Shown piece after piece: positions 55,807-64,000 of a stretch of 64,000 nucleotides of DNA. The notes under the pieces are model-generated. The model did not search any database. It had not been told where the DNA came from and was given only the letters and a program-made list of their open reading frames with translations. The position numbers and the translations under genes were made by a program. The first letter of the stretch is position 1; each line of letters opens with the position of its first letter. The stretch spans positions 310,001-374,000 of the forward strand of contig CAVWRK010000016.1 of assembly GCA_963757395.1 (NCBI GenBank), given 5' to 3'. The DNA comes from DATAOG01 sp963757395 (lineage in GTDB: Bacteria > Pseudomonadota > Alphaproteobacteria > Geminicoccales > Geminicoccaceae).

Positions 55807-56061
55807 ATGGCCGTCAGCATCAAGAACCCGGAGACGGAGCGCCTAGCTCGGGACCTCGCGAGCAGAACCGGTGTCTCGATCACCGAGGCGATCACGGTTG
55901 CGCTGCGTGAGCAGTTGGCGCGTGAGGAGGGCCGGCGTGCCGCGCCCCGCGTCCGCGACGAGCTGCTGGCGATTGGCCGCCGGTGCGCGGCGCTGCCCGA
56001 TCTCGATCTCCGCACCGCTGAGGAGATCCTCGGTTACGACGAGATCGGGCTGCCGCGGTAG
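55807..56061 (+). CDS. vapB: VapB-family (Rv0623-like) antitoxin
   Basis: An 84-residue antitoxin with the PSK-type N-terminus VSIKNPETERLARDLASRTG, VSITEAITVALREQL (DNA-binding ribbon-helix-helix) and a C-terminal tail LPDLDLRTAEEILGYDEIGLPR that fits into the VapC groove. ATG 55807 is used. It is followed 12 bp later by vapC and divergent from ccdAB. Confidence 0.87.
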   Translation: MAVSIKNPETERLARDLASRTGVSITEAITVALREQLAREEGRRAAPRVRDELLAIGRRCAALPDLDLRTAEEILGYDEIGLPR

Positions 56062-56073
56062 GGGGGGCTCGCC

Positions 56074-56469
56074 ATGGTGATCGACAGCTCGGCTGTCCTG
56101 GTCATCCTCTTTGGTGAACGGGAGGACGAGGCCTTCGCCGACGCCATCGACGCCGACCCGACGCGCATCATGTCGGCGGTTTCCGTGCTCGAGACCAGCA
56201 TCGTTGCCGAAGCACGCAAGGGCCCTGCAGGCGGCCGCGAGCTGGATCTGTTCCTGCATCGCGGCCGGATCGACGTGGTCCCGTTCAACGCTCATCAGCT
56301 GGACCTGGCGCGTGACGCCTATCGCCGCTACGGCAAGGGCTATCATGCTGCGGCGCTCAATTTCGGCGACTGCTGCACCTACGCGCTCGCCGCGGCAACC
56401 GGCGAGCCCTTGCTCTTCAAAGGCCACGATCTCAGCCGGACCGATATTCCAGTCGTGATCCGACCGTAG
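56074..56469 (+). CDS. vapC: VapC-family PIN-domain ribonuclease toxin
   Basis: A 131-residue PIN-domain RNase. The acidic metal site is Asp4 (MVIDSSAVLVILFGE), Glu40 (VSVLETSIV) and Asp99 (LNFGDCCTYALA), all present, so the nuclease should be active; known members cut tRNA or rRNA. ATG 56074 has a GGGGGG site. It pairs with VapB upstream. Confidence 0.9.
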   Translation: MVIDSSAVLVILFGEREDEAFADAIDADPTRIMSAVSVLETSIVAEARKGPAGGRELDLFLHRGRIDVVPFNAHQLDLARDAYRRYGKGYHAAALNFGDCCTYALAAATGEPLLFKGHDLSRTDIPVVIRP

Positions 56470-56497
56470 CGCTCATCGCAGCAATACGCTCTCCGCG

Positions 56498-57444
56498 CTA
56501 CAGCGCCCGGTAGGAGTCGCCGTGGGCCTGGTGCTTGGCCTCGAGGGCCTTCACGAACTGAACCATGAAGGCGCAGGTCGGGGTCGGGACGCCGAGCCTG
56601 GCGCCTTCGGCGACCACGCCGCCCTGGATCGTGTCGATCTCCGAGCGCCGGCCGGCGAGCAGGTCCTGGTACATCGACGGGCGCGAGTTCGGGATCTTGG
56701 CGACGAAGTCCGAGACCCATTGCACCGGGTCGTCGTAGGCGAGCTTGATGCCCTTGGCGGCGGCGACGGTGGCCGCCTCGTTGATGCAGGCCTTGGCGAT
56801 CCCCCAGGCCCACTCGTTCGCCCGCGCCTGGCCGGACCGCATGCCGGTCGCGGCGCAGACCGCGCTGAGCGCGACATTGGCGATCAACTTGCTCCAGACC
56901 ACCGGCCAGAGGTCCTCGAAGGTCGCGACCTTGAAGCCCGCCTGGCGCCAGACCTCGGCGACCCGCTCGAGGCGCGGCGTGATTCCCCCCTTCAGCTCGG
57001 CGAGGTTGATCGCCTCCATGCCGTTGTGGTGGACGTGGCCGGGACCGATCATTTCGGCACCGAAGCCGCCGGCGATCCCAAACAGGAGGTTTTCCGGGCT
57101 CAGCACGCGTTGAATGCGCTCGACGTTGCCAAGCCCGTTCTGGATCGTCAGGACCAGCGTCTCGGGCCCGATCATCGGCTTTGCCGCGCCGACGCCCGCC
57201 TCGATGTCCATGACCTTGGTCGCGACGATCGCCAGCTCGCAGGGCCCGGCCTCGGCGGCATCGGTGGTCGCGTTGACCCGGACCGTCCGGTCGCCGCTCG
57301 CGCCGGCGCAGCGGAGCCCGCCGCGCGCATCGCGTCGACGTGCTCCCGCCAGCGGTCGAACAGCCAGAGCTCGTTGCCGGCGGCGGCCAGGAGCGCGCCG
57401 TAGACCGAGCCCATGGCCCCACTGCCGACGATGCCGATCTTCAT
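56498..57444 (-). pseudogene. panE: Ketopantoate reductase (PanE/ApbA) family, one frameshift
   Basis: An NADPH-dependent reductase, about 315 residues when joined. The N-terminal IGIVGSGAMGSVYGALLAAAG nucleotide loop is followed by NELWLFDRWREHVDAMRA. Then near 57315 the frame changes and resumes as GDRTVRVNATTDAAEAG. The rest is intact: CELAIVATKVMDIE, LVLTIQNGLGNVE, the catalytic Lys in WSKLIANVALSAVCA and the late RRSEIDTIQGGVV. It makes pantoate for coenzyme A if true PanE; many paralogues act on other 2-keto acids. ATG 57444 has a strong GGGGGGAA site. A sequence error is likely. Confidence 0.8.
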
Positions 57445-57619
57445 CCGCTTTTTCCCCCCGGATCACGCTTGGCCAAGCTACGCTCGGACGCGCCGGGCGA
57501 CAACCGCGCCTGCCGGCGGGCGCATTTTCGGCCGCAACATACCCGACTGTGGCCCGGGCGGATTGCCCGAAACAATTTGTTGTGTTTTTTATGGACCTTT
57601 CAGGCGGGGAGCTCCTTCT

Positions 57620-58186
57620 ATGCAGTGGGTGCCGGGATCGGGCAGGCGATGGATCAGCCTCGGCTACGGGGCTCTGTTCGGCGCGCTCGTGGCACTCGCC
57701 GGCTGCAGCAGCACCCCGCCCGGGTCCGGCCCGCATTTCAAGGTCGGCGCGCCCTATCAGGTCGACGGCAAGTGGTACTACCCGAAGCTCGTCAACAGCT
57801 ACGAGGCGACCGGGATCGCGTCCTGGTATGGCGCCTCCTACGACGGCCACGAGACCGCGAACGGCGAGATCTATGATGTCGATGCGCTGACCGCGGCCCA
57901 CCCGACCCTGCAGCTGCCAAGCCTGGTGCGGGTCACCAACCTCGAGAACGGCCGCAGCCTGGTGCTGCGGGTCAACGACCGCGGGCCGTTCGTGAAGAAC
58001 CGCGTGATCGATCTGTCGCGGGCGGCGGCGCGCGAACTCGGCTTCGAGGACCAGGGCCTCGCCCGGGTGCACGTCCAGTATCTCGGCCTCGCGCGCCTCG
58101 ACGACAAGCCGATCCGGCCGGGCGAGCAGCGCAGCTACGCCGCCGCCACCTGCGGGCTACCGAGGCCGGACCAGCTGGTCTGCTGA
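57620..58186 (+). CDS. rlpA: RlpA-family septal lytic transglycosylase lipoprotein
   Basis: A 188-residue lipoprotein. The lipobox ends at Cys29 (VALAGCSS). The double-psi beta-barrel carries YEATGIASWYGASYDGHETANGE and RVTNLENGRSLVLRVNDRGPF, followed by VIDLSRAAARELGF, with the usual Asp of the RlpA active site. The C-terminal SPOR domain is missing, as in many alphaproteobacterial forms. It trims denuded glycan strands at the septum. ATG 57620 has GGGGA. It is divergent from panE, with an AT-rich leader (57571-57600). Confidence 0.9.
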   Translation: MQWVPGSGRRWISLGYGALFGALVALAGCSSTPPGSGPHFKVGAPYQVDGKWYYPKLVNSYEATGIASWYGASYDGHETANGEIYDVDALTAAHPTLQLPSLVRVTNLENGRSLVLRVNDRGPFVKNRVIDLSRAAARELGFEDQGLARVHVQYLGLARLDDKPIRPGEQRSYAAATCGLPRPDQLVC

Positions 58187-58190
58187 CCGG

Positions 58191-58823
58191 TCAGGGACTG
58201 TTCCGGGCGTGCCAGGCGCCGACGAACGCTCTGGCGGTGCTCGCGACCTCGGCCGCGCTCATGCCGGCCCGATAGAGCGCCGAGCCGAGGCCGAAGCCGT
58301 TGGCGCCGGCCGCGCGATACGCCGCCATGCTTTCGGGCGCGATGCCGCCGACCGGCAGCACCCAGACGTCCGTCGGCAGCACGGCACGCCACGCCTTGAC
58401 CGCCTTGGGCGGCAGAGCCTCGGCCGGGAACAGCTTGAGGGCATCGGCGCCGGCCGCGAGTGCCGCGAACGCCTCGGTCGGGGTTGCGACCCCGGGCACG
58501 CAGAAGAGCCCCGATGCCTTGGCCGCGCGGATGATCGCCGGATCGCCATGGGGCATGACGACCAGCCGGCCGCCGGCTGCCGCCACCTCCCCGACCGCCG
58601 CCGGTCGCAGCACGGTGCCGGCACCGATCAGCGCCCGCCCGCCGAACGCCAGGGCCAGGCGCTCGATGCTCGCCAGCGGCTCGGGCGAGTTGAGCGGCAC
58701 CTCGATCGCGACCAAGCCGGCCTCGAGCAGCGCCTCGCCAATGGCGATCGCCTCATCCGGCCGGAGGCCGCGCAGGATCGCGACCAGCGGCAAGGGCGCG
58801 AGTCTGGCCTGCAGCTCGTTCAC
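58191..58823 (-). CDS. dgoA: 2-dehydro-3-deoxy-6-phosphogalactonate aldolase
   Basis: A 210-residue KDPG/KDPGal-type aldolase that splits 2-keto-3-deoxy-6-phosphogalactonate into pyruvate and glyceraldehyde-3-phosphate. Motifs are LPLVAILRGLRPDEA, AIEVPLNSPEPL (with Glu), LIGAGTVL, FCVPGVATPTEAFAAL and the Schiff-base Lys in ALKLFPAEA. It overlaps the kinase gene by four bases. Pairing with DgoK fixes the assignment to the galactonate (De Ley-Doudoroff) route rather than KDPG. Confidence 0.92.
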   Translation of the reverse strand: MNELQARLAPLPLVAILRGLRPDEAIAIGEALLEAGLVAIEVPLNSPEPLASIERLALAFGGRALIGAGTVLRPAAVGEVAAAGGRLVVMPHGDPAIIRAAKASGLFCVPGVATPTEAFAALAAGADALKLFPAEALPPKAVKAWRAVLPTDVWVLPVGGIAPESMAAYRAAGANGFGLGSALYRAGMSAAEVASTARAFVGAWHARNSP

Positions 58824-59746
58824 GACACCAACCCCGCCGACCGGGCGATCCGCAGCTGACCGCGCGCCCCGGCTTCCGCCTGCCCGGCCCGCGCCCGCAA
58901 GCCTGCGGCCTCGATCGCGAGCCGGTACCGCTCGGCCAGCTCAGAGGCGCCGATCACGGTGATCTCCCCTTCGCCCGGCAGCTCCGGCAGGCACCCCTGC
59001 GCCTCGGCGATCTCGCTGCCGATCAAGAGGCCGGAGAGATAGGAGGCGACGCCACTCGCCGGCAGCCGGTCGAACAGGCCGAGGGTGCGCGCGCTGAACA
59101 GCCGCTTGAGCAGCCCGCCCGGGCCCGCCCGGGCATAGCCCAGGCCGCGCGCGAAAGCGGCCTCGTCCGCCGTCTCGCCCGCCATCAGCCGGCCGAGGAT
59201 GCTGTGGTCTTTGAGCACCGCGAACAACTCGCCGGTCATGAAGGTCGCGAACCAGACGATCCGGCCGCCCTCGGCGTAGACCCATTTGCTGTGGGTGCCC
59301 GGCAAGACGAACGCCCGGCGCGCGCGCTCGCCGCCAAGCTCACCGATGATCTGGGTCTCCTCACCGCGGATCACGTCGGGGACGCCGTCGGCGCCGACCA
59401 GCGACAGCCCCGGCACGAAGTGGATCACGCGCCCGGCGGCGGTCCCGTGGCGCAGGAGCGCGCTCGCGAGCTCGGCGCTGCCGGCGGGGCAGGCGCAATA
59501 CGGCACCTCGACCCAGCCCTGGCGCGAGGTGATCATGCCCGAGGCGACCACCGGCAGGCCCGGTGCAGCCGCGAGCCAGGGGCCAATCTCACGTTCCAGG
59601 ACAGCCTCGAACGCGCCGCCTTCAACTTTGAGAATCCCGGCGGCCGCCGTCCTGGTTGCGAGAACGCCGCCAGCCGCATCGATCCGGTAGCCGCGAAACG
59701 AGGTCGTGCCCCAGTCGATGCCGATCAGCGCGGCCCCGTCCTGCAT
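58820..59746 (-). CDS. dgoK: 2-dehydro-3-deoxygalactonokinase
   Basis: A 308-residue sugar kinase that phosphorylates 2-keto-3-deoxygalactonate. The ATP loop is IGIDWGTTSFRGYRID; further family segments are SGMITSRQGWVEVPYCACPAG, FVLPGTHSKWVYAEGG and ASYLSGLLIGSE. ATG 59746 (GAGGGG upstream) is preferred over GTG 59752. It is the first gene of the dgoK-dgoA operon (ATGA overlap). The galactonate dehydratase and transporter are not in the window. Confidence 0.92.
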   Translation of the reverse strand: MQDGAALIGIDWGTTSFRGYRIDAAGGVLATRTAAAGILKVEGGAFEAVLEREIGPWLAAAPGLPVVASGMITSRQGWVEVPYCACPAGSAELASALLRHGTAAGRVIHFVPGLSLVGADGVPDVIRGEETQIIGELGGERARRAFVLPGTHSKWVYAEGGRIVWFATFMTGELFAVLKDHSILGRLMAGETADEAAFARGLGYARAGPGGLLKRLFSARTLGLFDRLPASGVASYLSGLLIGSEIAEAQGCLPELPGEGEITVIGASELAERYRLAIEAAGLRARAGQAEAGARGQLRIARSAGLVS

Positions 59747-59834
59747 CGCCACCCCTCGATCGCGCGACCCGTCGGCGGCGCCAGCCCGTTATGCGAGAAT
59801 TCGGCGATCGAAGGGAAGGCGCAGGCCGAGCGGC

Positions 59835-60950
59835 TCAGTCGCGCCCGCGCGGATTGCCGCCGCTCATCAAGGTCGCGATCGGCTGCAGCGCCGGCACCTG
59901 CTCGCAGAGCGTGATCAGGGTCGCGGTCATCGGCACCGCCAGCAGCATGCCCGGGACGCCCCAGATCCAGCCCCAGAAGATCACCGACACCAGCACCACC
60001 AACGGTGAGATGTCGAGCGTCCGGCCCTGCAGATGCGGATCGAGCACGTTGCCGATCGCCTGGTCGATCGCGATCATCCCGGCGGCCGCGACCGCCGCCC
60101 AGACGGGCCCGAGCTGCAGGAGGGCGACCAGCACCGCCAGAATACCGACAGCGATCGAGCCGACCGTGGGGACGTAATTGAACAGAAAGAACATAACCCC
60201 CCAGAGGAGGGCGAAATCGACGCCGATCAGCCACAGCCAAAGTCCGACCAGGAGGCCGGAGAGCGCGCCTGAGAAGCTCCGGACCAGTAGGTACCAGCGG
60301 ACCTTATGGCCGATCGTCTCGCCCGCTTCGCGCATCTCCTCGGAGTGCCCGAAGGCCGCCGCGGCCTTGCGCTCCCAGACGTCGGCTTCGAGCAGCATGA
60401 GCAGGGCGAAGAAGAAGATCAGCACCGCCAGGCCTGCGGCCCCTCCGACCAGATTGAGGCCGGTCGGCAGGTGTTGTGCCAGTGTGCTGAGGCTTTTGCT
60501 GCCGAGCTCGCCGGCCTGCGGCAGCTGGACACCGTGGGCGCTAGCCCAACCGAGCGCGCCATCCAGCCAATCCTGGAACCGCTGCGCATAGTCCGGTCCC
60601 CGGCTGATGACCGGCTCGAGGCTTAGGGACAAGATGCTGATCGCCAGCGCCAGCACCGCGACCACGCTCAGCATGGTCAGCGGCACGGCGAGCCAGCGCA
60701 GCCAGCGCGGCAGCTTGCTCCGCAGCCAGACCTGCACCGGTTGCATCAGGACCGCCAGAAAATACGCCAGAGCGAGCGGCGTGGTGACCGCCGCAGACAG
60801 CTTGAGCGCTGCCGCACAGAGGATCAGGGCGATCGGCGCGAGCAGCCAGACGACGGCGCCTGCGCCGCGCCCATCGGTGACCGGCACCGGCCGCACCCCT
60901 GCCGGCGGCCCGGCAGCCAGCGTCGCTGGCTCCGCGCGTTCCTTCCTCAA
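59835..60950 (-). CDS. AI-2E-family membrane transporter
   Basis: A 371-residue protein of the AI-2E/TqsA family with about eight spans: VVWLLAPIALILCAAAL near the N-terminus, then TTPLALAYFLAVLMQPVQVWL, a cytoplasmic segment, and conserved VGSIAVGILAVLVALLQLG and IGNVLDPHLQGRTLDISPLVVLV. The substrate is undefined; members include exporters, and some are sodium/proton antiporters. I choose TTG 60950, which overlaps the stop of a preceding 32-codon ORF as TTGA, over an upstream start that adds a long Arg-rich extension. Confidence 0.8.
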   Translation of the reverse strand: MRKERAEPATLAAGPPAGVRPVPVTDGRGAGAVVWLLAPIALILCAAALKLSAAVTTPLALAYFLAVLMQPVQVWLRSKLPRWLRWLAVPLTMLSVVAVLALAISILSLSLEPVISRGPDYAQRFQDWLDGALGWASAHGVQLPQAGELGSKSLSTLAQHLPTGLNLVGGAAGLAVLIFFFALLMLLEADVWERKAAAAFGHSEEMREAGETIGHKVRWYLLVRSFSGALSGLLVGLWLWLIGVDFALLWGVMFFLFNYVPTVGSIAVGILAVLVALLQLGPVWAAVAAAGMIAIDQAIGNVLDPHLQGRTLDISPLVVLVSVIFWGWIWGVPGMLLAVPMTATLITLCEQVPALQPIATLMSGGNPRGRD

Positions 60951-61045
60951 TGGTGGCGGACCGCGTCGACGAGCTTGCCGCTGCTCATGCGCGCTGCCTG
61001 CTTCTTGAGTTCGTCCTTGATTTCTGATCCGTGGTCCTTGGCCAT
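60947..61045 (-). CDS. 32-residue small protein coupled to the AI-2E-type transporter
   Basis: A short frame with a good GGGGAG site before ATG 61045. The product is hydrophilic and helical (KDHGSEIKDELKKQAARM, then SSGKLVDAVRHH). Its TGA overlaps the TTG start of the transporter gene. It may be a real small protein or simply a leader that sets transporter translation. No family is recognised. Confidence 0.5.
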   Translation of the reverse strand: MAKDHGSEIKDELKKQAARMSSGKLVDAVRHH

Positions 61046-61219
61046 GGGCTCCCCTACGCGCCAGGTCCTGCAACAACGGCCGATGCCATGCAGAGTTCCC
61101 GCGCCGGGCGCCGCGGACGATCGAGACGCGCTAGGCAGCGCCGCGGCCTGTCGGTAGCATGGGTCCGGCAAGCGAGCGGGGCGTCTATTGTCCCGCCACC
61201 AGCGAGCGGGAGATGCATG

Positions 61220-61519
61220 ATGGGCATCCTGGACACGCTGCGCGGTCTGTTCGGCGGCGCCGGCGGTGCCGACGGCGTGGCGGCGACCGGCGAGCCGGTC
61301 GAGTACCACGGCTACCAGATCACGCCCGCGCCCCAACGCCAGGCCTCGGGCTGGAACACCGCGGGCGTGATCGCCAAGACCTTCGAGGACGGCGTCAAGG
61401 AGCATCGCTTCATCCGGGTCGACACCCACGCCAGCAAGGACGATGCGGTCGCCTTCTCGATCACCAAGGCGCAACAGATCATCGATGAGCAGGGCGATCG
61501 CCTGTTCCGCAGCCGCTAG
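61220..61519 (+). CDS. HlyU-like protein
   Basis: A 99-residue protein (start 61220, or 61217 with one more Met; GGGAG upstream). The N-terminal LDTLRGLFGG is followed by the HlyU-family core VEYHGYQITPAPQRQASGWNTAGVI, then VKEHRFIRVDTHASKDDAVAF. In vibrios HlyU is a transcription activator; the family is widespread as small proteins of unclear role in alphaproteobacteria. It is divergent from the small ORF/transporter pair. The alkB-like gene overlaps its end. Confidence 0.72.
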   Translation: MGILDTLRGLFGGAGGADGVAATGEPVEYHGYQITPAPQRQASGWNTAGVIAKTFEDGVKEHRFIRVDTHASKDDAVAFSITKAQQIIDEQGDRLFRSR

Positions 61520-62096
61520 CGCGGCGCCGCCGAACCTTTTGCCCCGCGACGGCGCGGTTTTTCTCCAGCCGGACGCGCTCGCGCGGGCGGCGCCGATCGG
61601 CTGTTCGAGGAGCTCCAGAGCACGGTCGCCTGGCGTCAGGAGGTGGCGACGGTGATGGGGCGGCGGCTGCCGATCCCCCGGCTCACCGCCTGGCACGGCC
61701 AGGCGGGCTACGTCTACAGCGGCATCCGGATGGAACCGGCGCCCTGGACGCCCGCCCTGCTTGAACTCAGGGAAACGGCCGAGGCGCTGGCCGGCCAGTC
61801 CTTCAACAGCGTGCTCCTCAACCTCTATCGGAGCGGCCGGGACAGCGTCTCCTGGCACGCCGACAACGAGCCGGGTCTCGGCCAGAACCCGGTGATCGCC
61901 AGCCTCTCGCTCGGCGCCGTCCGCCGCTTCCAGCTCAAGCACCGCCGCACCGGCGAGCGGCTGTCCCTGGACCTGCCGCACGGCTCCTGCCTGATCATGG
62001 CCGGCGCGACCCAGCACCACTGGCTGCACCAGCTGCCCAAGACCGCCGCAAGCGGTGGGCCCGCGCATCAACCTCACCTTCCGCGCGATGGCGTGA
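61485..62096 (+). pseudogene. alkB: AlkB-type DNA/RNA demethylase with two frameshifts
   Basis: A 2OG-Fe(II) repair enzyme that removes alkyl groups from bases. Piece 1 reads PPNLLPRDGAVFLQPDALARA; after an indel near 61590 the main part reads RLFEELQSTVAWRQEVATVMG through the iron motif VSWHADNEPGLG (HxD), QHHWLHQLPK (second His) and, after an indel near 62050, GPRINLTFRAMA, with the conserved Arg. Total about 195 residues when joined, the family length. All catalytic residues are kept, so a sequence error is likely. The true start is uncertain; ATG 61485 overlaps the HlyU-like gene. Confidence 0.78.
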
Positions 62097-62130
62097 GGCG
62101 GACCGACGCCGGGGCTGAGATCGTCCTTGG

Positions 62131-62898
62131 CTACTGCGGCGCCTGGGCGAGCAGCTTGCCGGACTTCGAGTGGTGCTGATAGAGGAGGAAGGCCGAGACA
62201 TCGAGCTTGTCGACGCTCGCGACCATGCCGACCTTCTCGGCGAAGAAGCGGTATTGGGTGTCGTCGACCTTCGCGGGCCCGATCTTGCCCTTGTAGGCCC
62301 ACTTGATCAGGGCGGCGTCGTAAGCCCCGGCGGGCGTGGTGACCTTGTAGGCCCCGAGGTAGCTGTAGGTGACGTCGAGCATGCCTTTGTGGCTCACGAC
62401 CTCCGGGCTGCTCAGGTCGGAGACCTGGACGGCGATCGACGAGCTGTGAGCGTCGCCCGGTGCCAGACCGACGAGCAGACCCGGCTCGGGTGGGTTGTAG
62501 CGGACAATCACCCCCTGGGCGAGTCCTCCTCGGTGACGAAGGTGAGGTCGCCGTTCTCCAGCTGCTTGATGAACAGGAGTTCCTTGGTGCCGACCGCATA
62601 GCGCCAGCTGGTGCCCGAGGGGTCGCGCTCGAGCCGTTTGACGACGTGCTGCTCGGTCTGGCCCTCGTCCTTGCCGCTGGCGATCCGATAGGTCCAGGTG
62701 CCGTCGCGCAGCGGCGCGAACGCCGGCGTCAGCGGGGCCGCCGGCGACCGGCTCGCCCACGACGCCGCTGCCGAGCAGCTCCTCCAGCATCGCCTGCTCC
62801 GCGGCCGTCAAGGGGTTGGCCGCGCCGGCCGCGGGCGCGGCGCCCGAGTTGATCAGCAGCAGCGGCCCGATGATGGCGAACACCCAGAACGGCTTCAT
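62131..62898 (-). pseudogene. Secreted protein of unknown function with two frameshifts
   Basis: A signal peptide (KPFWVFAIIGPLLLINSG) starts at ATG 62898 with GGGGAGAG upstream. The frame changes near 62740 and 62515. Joined, the middle reads LRDGTWTYRIASGKDEGQTEQHVV, then RYAVGTKELLFIKQLENGDL and FVTEEDSPRGVIVRYNPPEPG. The end is YSYLGAYKVTTPAGAYDAALIKW and FFAEKVGMVASVDKLD. The repeated beta-strand pattern resembles periplasmic lipocalin-like or DUF3108-like domains, but I cannot assign it. About 255 residues when joined. Sequence error or decay cannot be told apart. Confidence 0.55.
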
Positions 62899-63107
62899 TG
62901 GATCTCTCCCCTCGAGCTGAACCGCCCACATCATTTGCCGGTAAAGTGCTCCGTCCCGCCGGCCGTGCACGAAGCGGCTCCGATCGAGAGGCCGACGTTC
63001 TCGCTGGCTTCAACCACCTTCGCCCCCCTGCGGTTGGCGTCAGCCACCCTGCCTCGGCGACGGGCACCGGTTGATCGGTGGCACCGGTGGGCCATCCAGC
63101 AGGAGGG

Positions 63108-63806
63108 TCAGGATTTCGTGCCGATCCCGTTGGTGCGCCGACCGGTATCGTGGTGCCAGTCCTTTTGTTGGTGTCGGCGCTCTGGCAGTTCTTGAAGAAG
63201 TCGGCCTCACAAGGATAGGGGCCCGCAATCTGATAGCCGAAGCTGGCCGTGTCGGGGTCCGCGACCGTGATCGGACAGGAGCAGATGATCTGGTTGGCCG
63301 CGAGCGGCTCATCGGAGCCCGGAAACGAGGGACCGGCTTCGGTGCTGGTGAAGCAGAAACCGCCGTCGCATTGGGCGTAGGCGCCGTCCGACTTGCCGGC
63401 CGGGCAGGTGTACAGAGCCATGTTCCCGCCCGCCAAGACCGAGTTGGGCAAACGAAACGTGCTGACCATGTAGCCATTGGCGGGGCCATTGGCGTTGACG
63501 TCACAGACATTCTCGCCATCGACCGCGAAGGGCAGGCTGATGCTGTCGCCGTTCTCGACGTCGCACTTGCAATAGGCAATCTGATTGTAGACGTAGCAGC
63601 TCGCGACGGCGCAGAGCGCGTAGGTTTGATCATGGCAGATCGCGAAGAACTCCTGGCGAGCCCGCGATCAGTTCGCGGGTGACCGATCTCGGAACCCGTG
63701 GGCTGACCGTGGTCGAACTGCTCTGGTCGTCGGTAGCCAGGGCGGGACCAGCGACGGTCATGATCAGCGCAACCGCCATAGTAGCCAGCCTGCTTCGACG
63801 GATCAT
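63108..63806 (-). pseudogene. Cysteine-rich secreted protein with about two frameshifts
   Basis: ATG 63806 (GGGGGAGG upstream) opens a signal peptide (RLATMAVALIMTVAGPALA). After about 45 residues the frame changes near 63655; the body then reads EFFAICHDQTYALCAVASC and continues to ADFFKNCQSADTN. It holds 13 cysteines in about 160 residues, in patterns such as YCKCD, QCDGGFC and ICSC, with NGxxNG turns. A last change near 63170 would give a short end KDWHHDTGRRTNGIGTKS. The fold must be disulfide-bonded and extracytoplasmic. No family is recognised. Confidence 0.5.
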
Positions 63807-63918
63807 CGCGGCCTCCCCCTTCCGTGGTGTTCCTCCTGCTATCCGCCAGATCCGGCGGGGAGGCAAGCCTCCCGGGTTGGCCCCGGCTCGGAGCGATCTC
63901 GGAGGGCGAGGCAGCGGT

Positions 63919-64000
63919 TCAGCTCAGGGATGCCCACAGAAAGATCAGGGTCGCGGCGACGCCGAGCGCGCTGCGGCCCGCGTGCAGCGCCGCCCACGTC
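63919..64000 (-). CDS. C-terminus of a DUF1772-like membrane protein (cut by window edge)
   Basis: The last 26 codons read TWAALHAGRSALGVAATLIFL, then WASLS and a stop. A Trp-x-x-x-His-x-x-Arg-x-x-x-Gly segment before a last hydrophobic span is typical of DUF1772 (anthrone-oxygenase-like) proteins. The rest lies outside the window, so this is tentative. Confidence 0.4.
   Translation of the reverse strand, partial: TWAALHAGRSALGVAATLIFLWASLS

Overview
The window is high-GC DNA, G/C-rich at third codon positions, from an alphaproteobacterium, most likely a Rhodospirillales-like or related environmental lineage. This rests on gene content and order: glmU divergent from gph, lptF-lptG, secA divergent from a parvulin-type foldase followed by argJ, DctPQM TRAP genes, a class II DAHP synthase and RlpA. 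No rRNA, CRISPR array, prophage or complete insertion sequence was found. One tRNA (Val, CAC) is present.

Layout. 1-3939: glmU (cut by the window edge), gph, tRNA-Val and the LPS export permeases lptF/lptG. 4028-5940: a broken ABC exporter gene and a remnant of a glycosyltransferase gene. 6038-12471: a surface-glycan island with two methyltransferases, a sialyltransferase-fold protein, a sulfotransferase, a 2OG-Fe(II) oxygenase and two tandem GT8-like glycosyltransferases. 12564-17061: metabolic enzymes (MBL hydrolase, methyltransferase, M20 peptidase, alpha/beta hydrolase, SDR). 17334-22800: two large convergent secreted repeat proteins, a beta-helix and a delta-60 propeller. 23060-25905: a DctPQM transporter. 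26268-33564: quinone oxidoreductase, an ECF sigma/anti-sigma pair, SleB hydrolase, glutathione reductase and DAHP synthase. 33573-40353: BrnT/BrnA-like and HicAB toxin-antitoxin loci around a P1 peptidase, nicotinate phosphoribosyltransferase and a GMC oxidoreductase. 40451-45691: a GGDEF-EAL protein, a HerA-type ATPase, a LEA14-type lipoprotein, and the leftover tail of a TRAP-TAXI permease with its universal stress protein. 45826-49143: a CUT1 sugar ABC transporter without its ATPase. 49324-55119: cytochrome c, secA, foldase, argJ. 55137-56469: back-to-back CcdAB and VapBC modules with a 20-bp palindrome between them. 56498-64000: panE-like, rlpA, dgoK-dgoA, an AI-2E-type transporter with a coupled 32-residue ORF, hlyU-like, alkB-like, two secreted proteins and the end of a DUF1772-like gene.

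Sequence quality matters here. At least a dozen genes are interrupted only by small indels, including lptG, whose family is normally essential, so part of the breakage is probably assembly error. The ABC exporter at 4028-5767 has about eleven indels in 1.7 kb and stands apart from the rest. Genes with an indel are typed as pseudogene, and each entry says whether I think the break is real. The items most worth following up are the sulfotransferase/sialyltransferase-fold glycan island, the unusual BrnT partner, the CcdAB/VapBC intergenic palindrome with the GC-tract frameshift in ccdA, and the TRAP-TAXI remnant.
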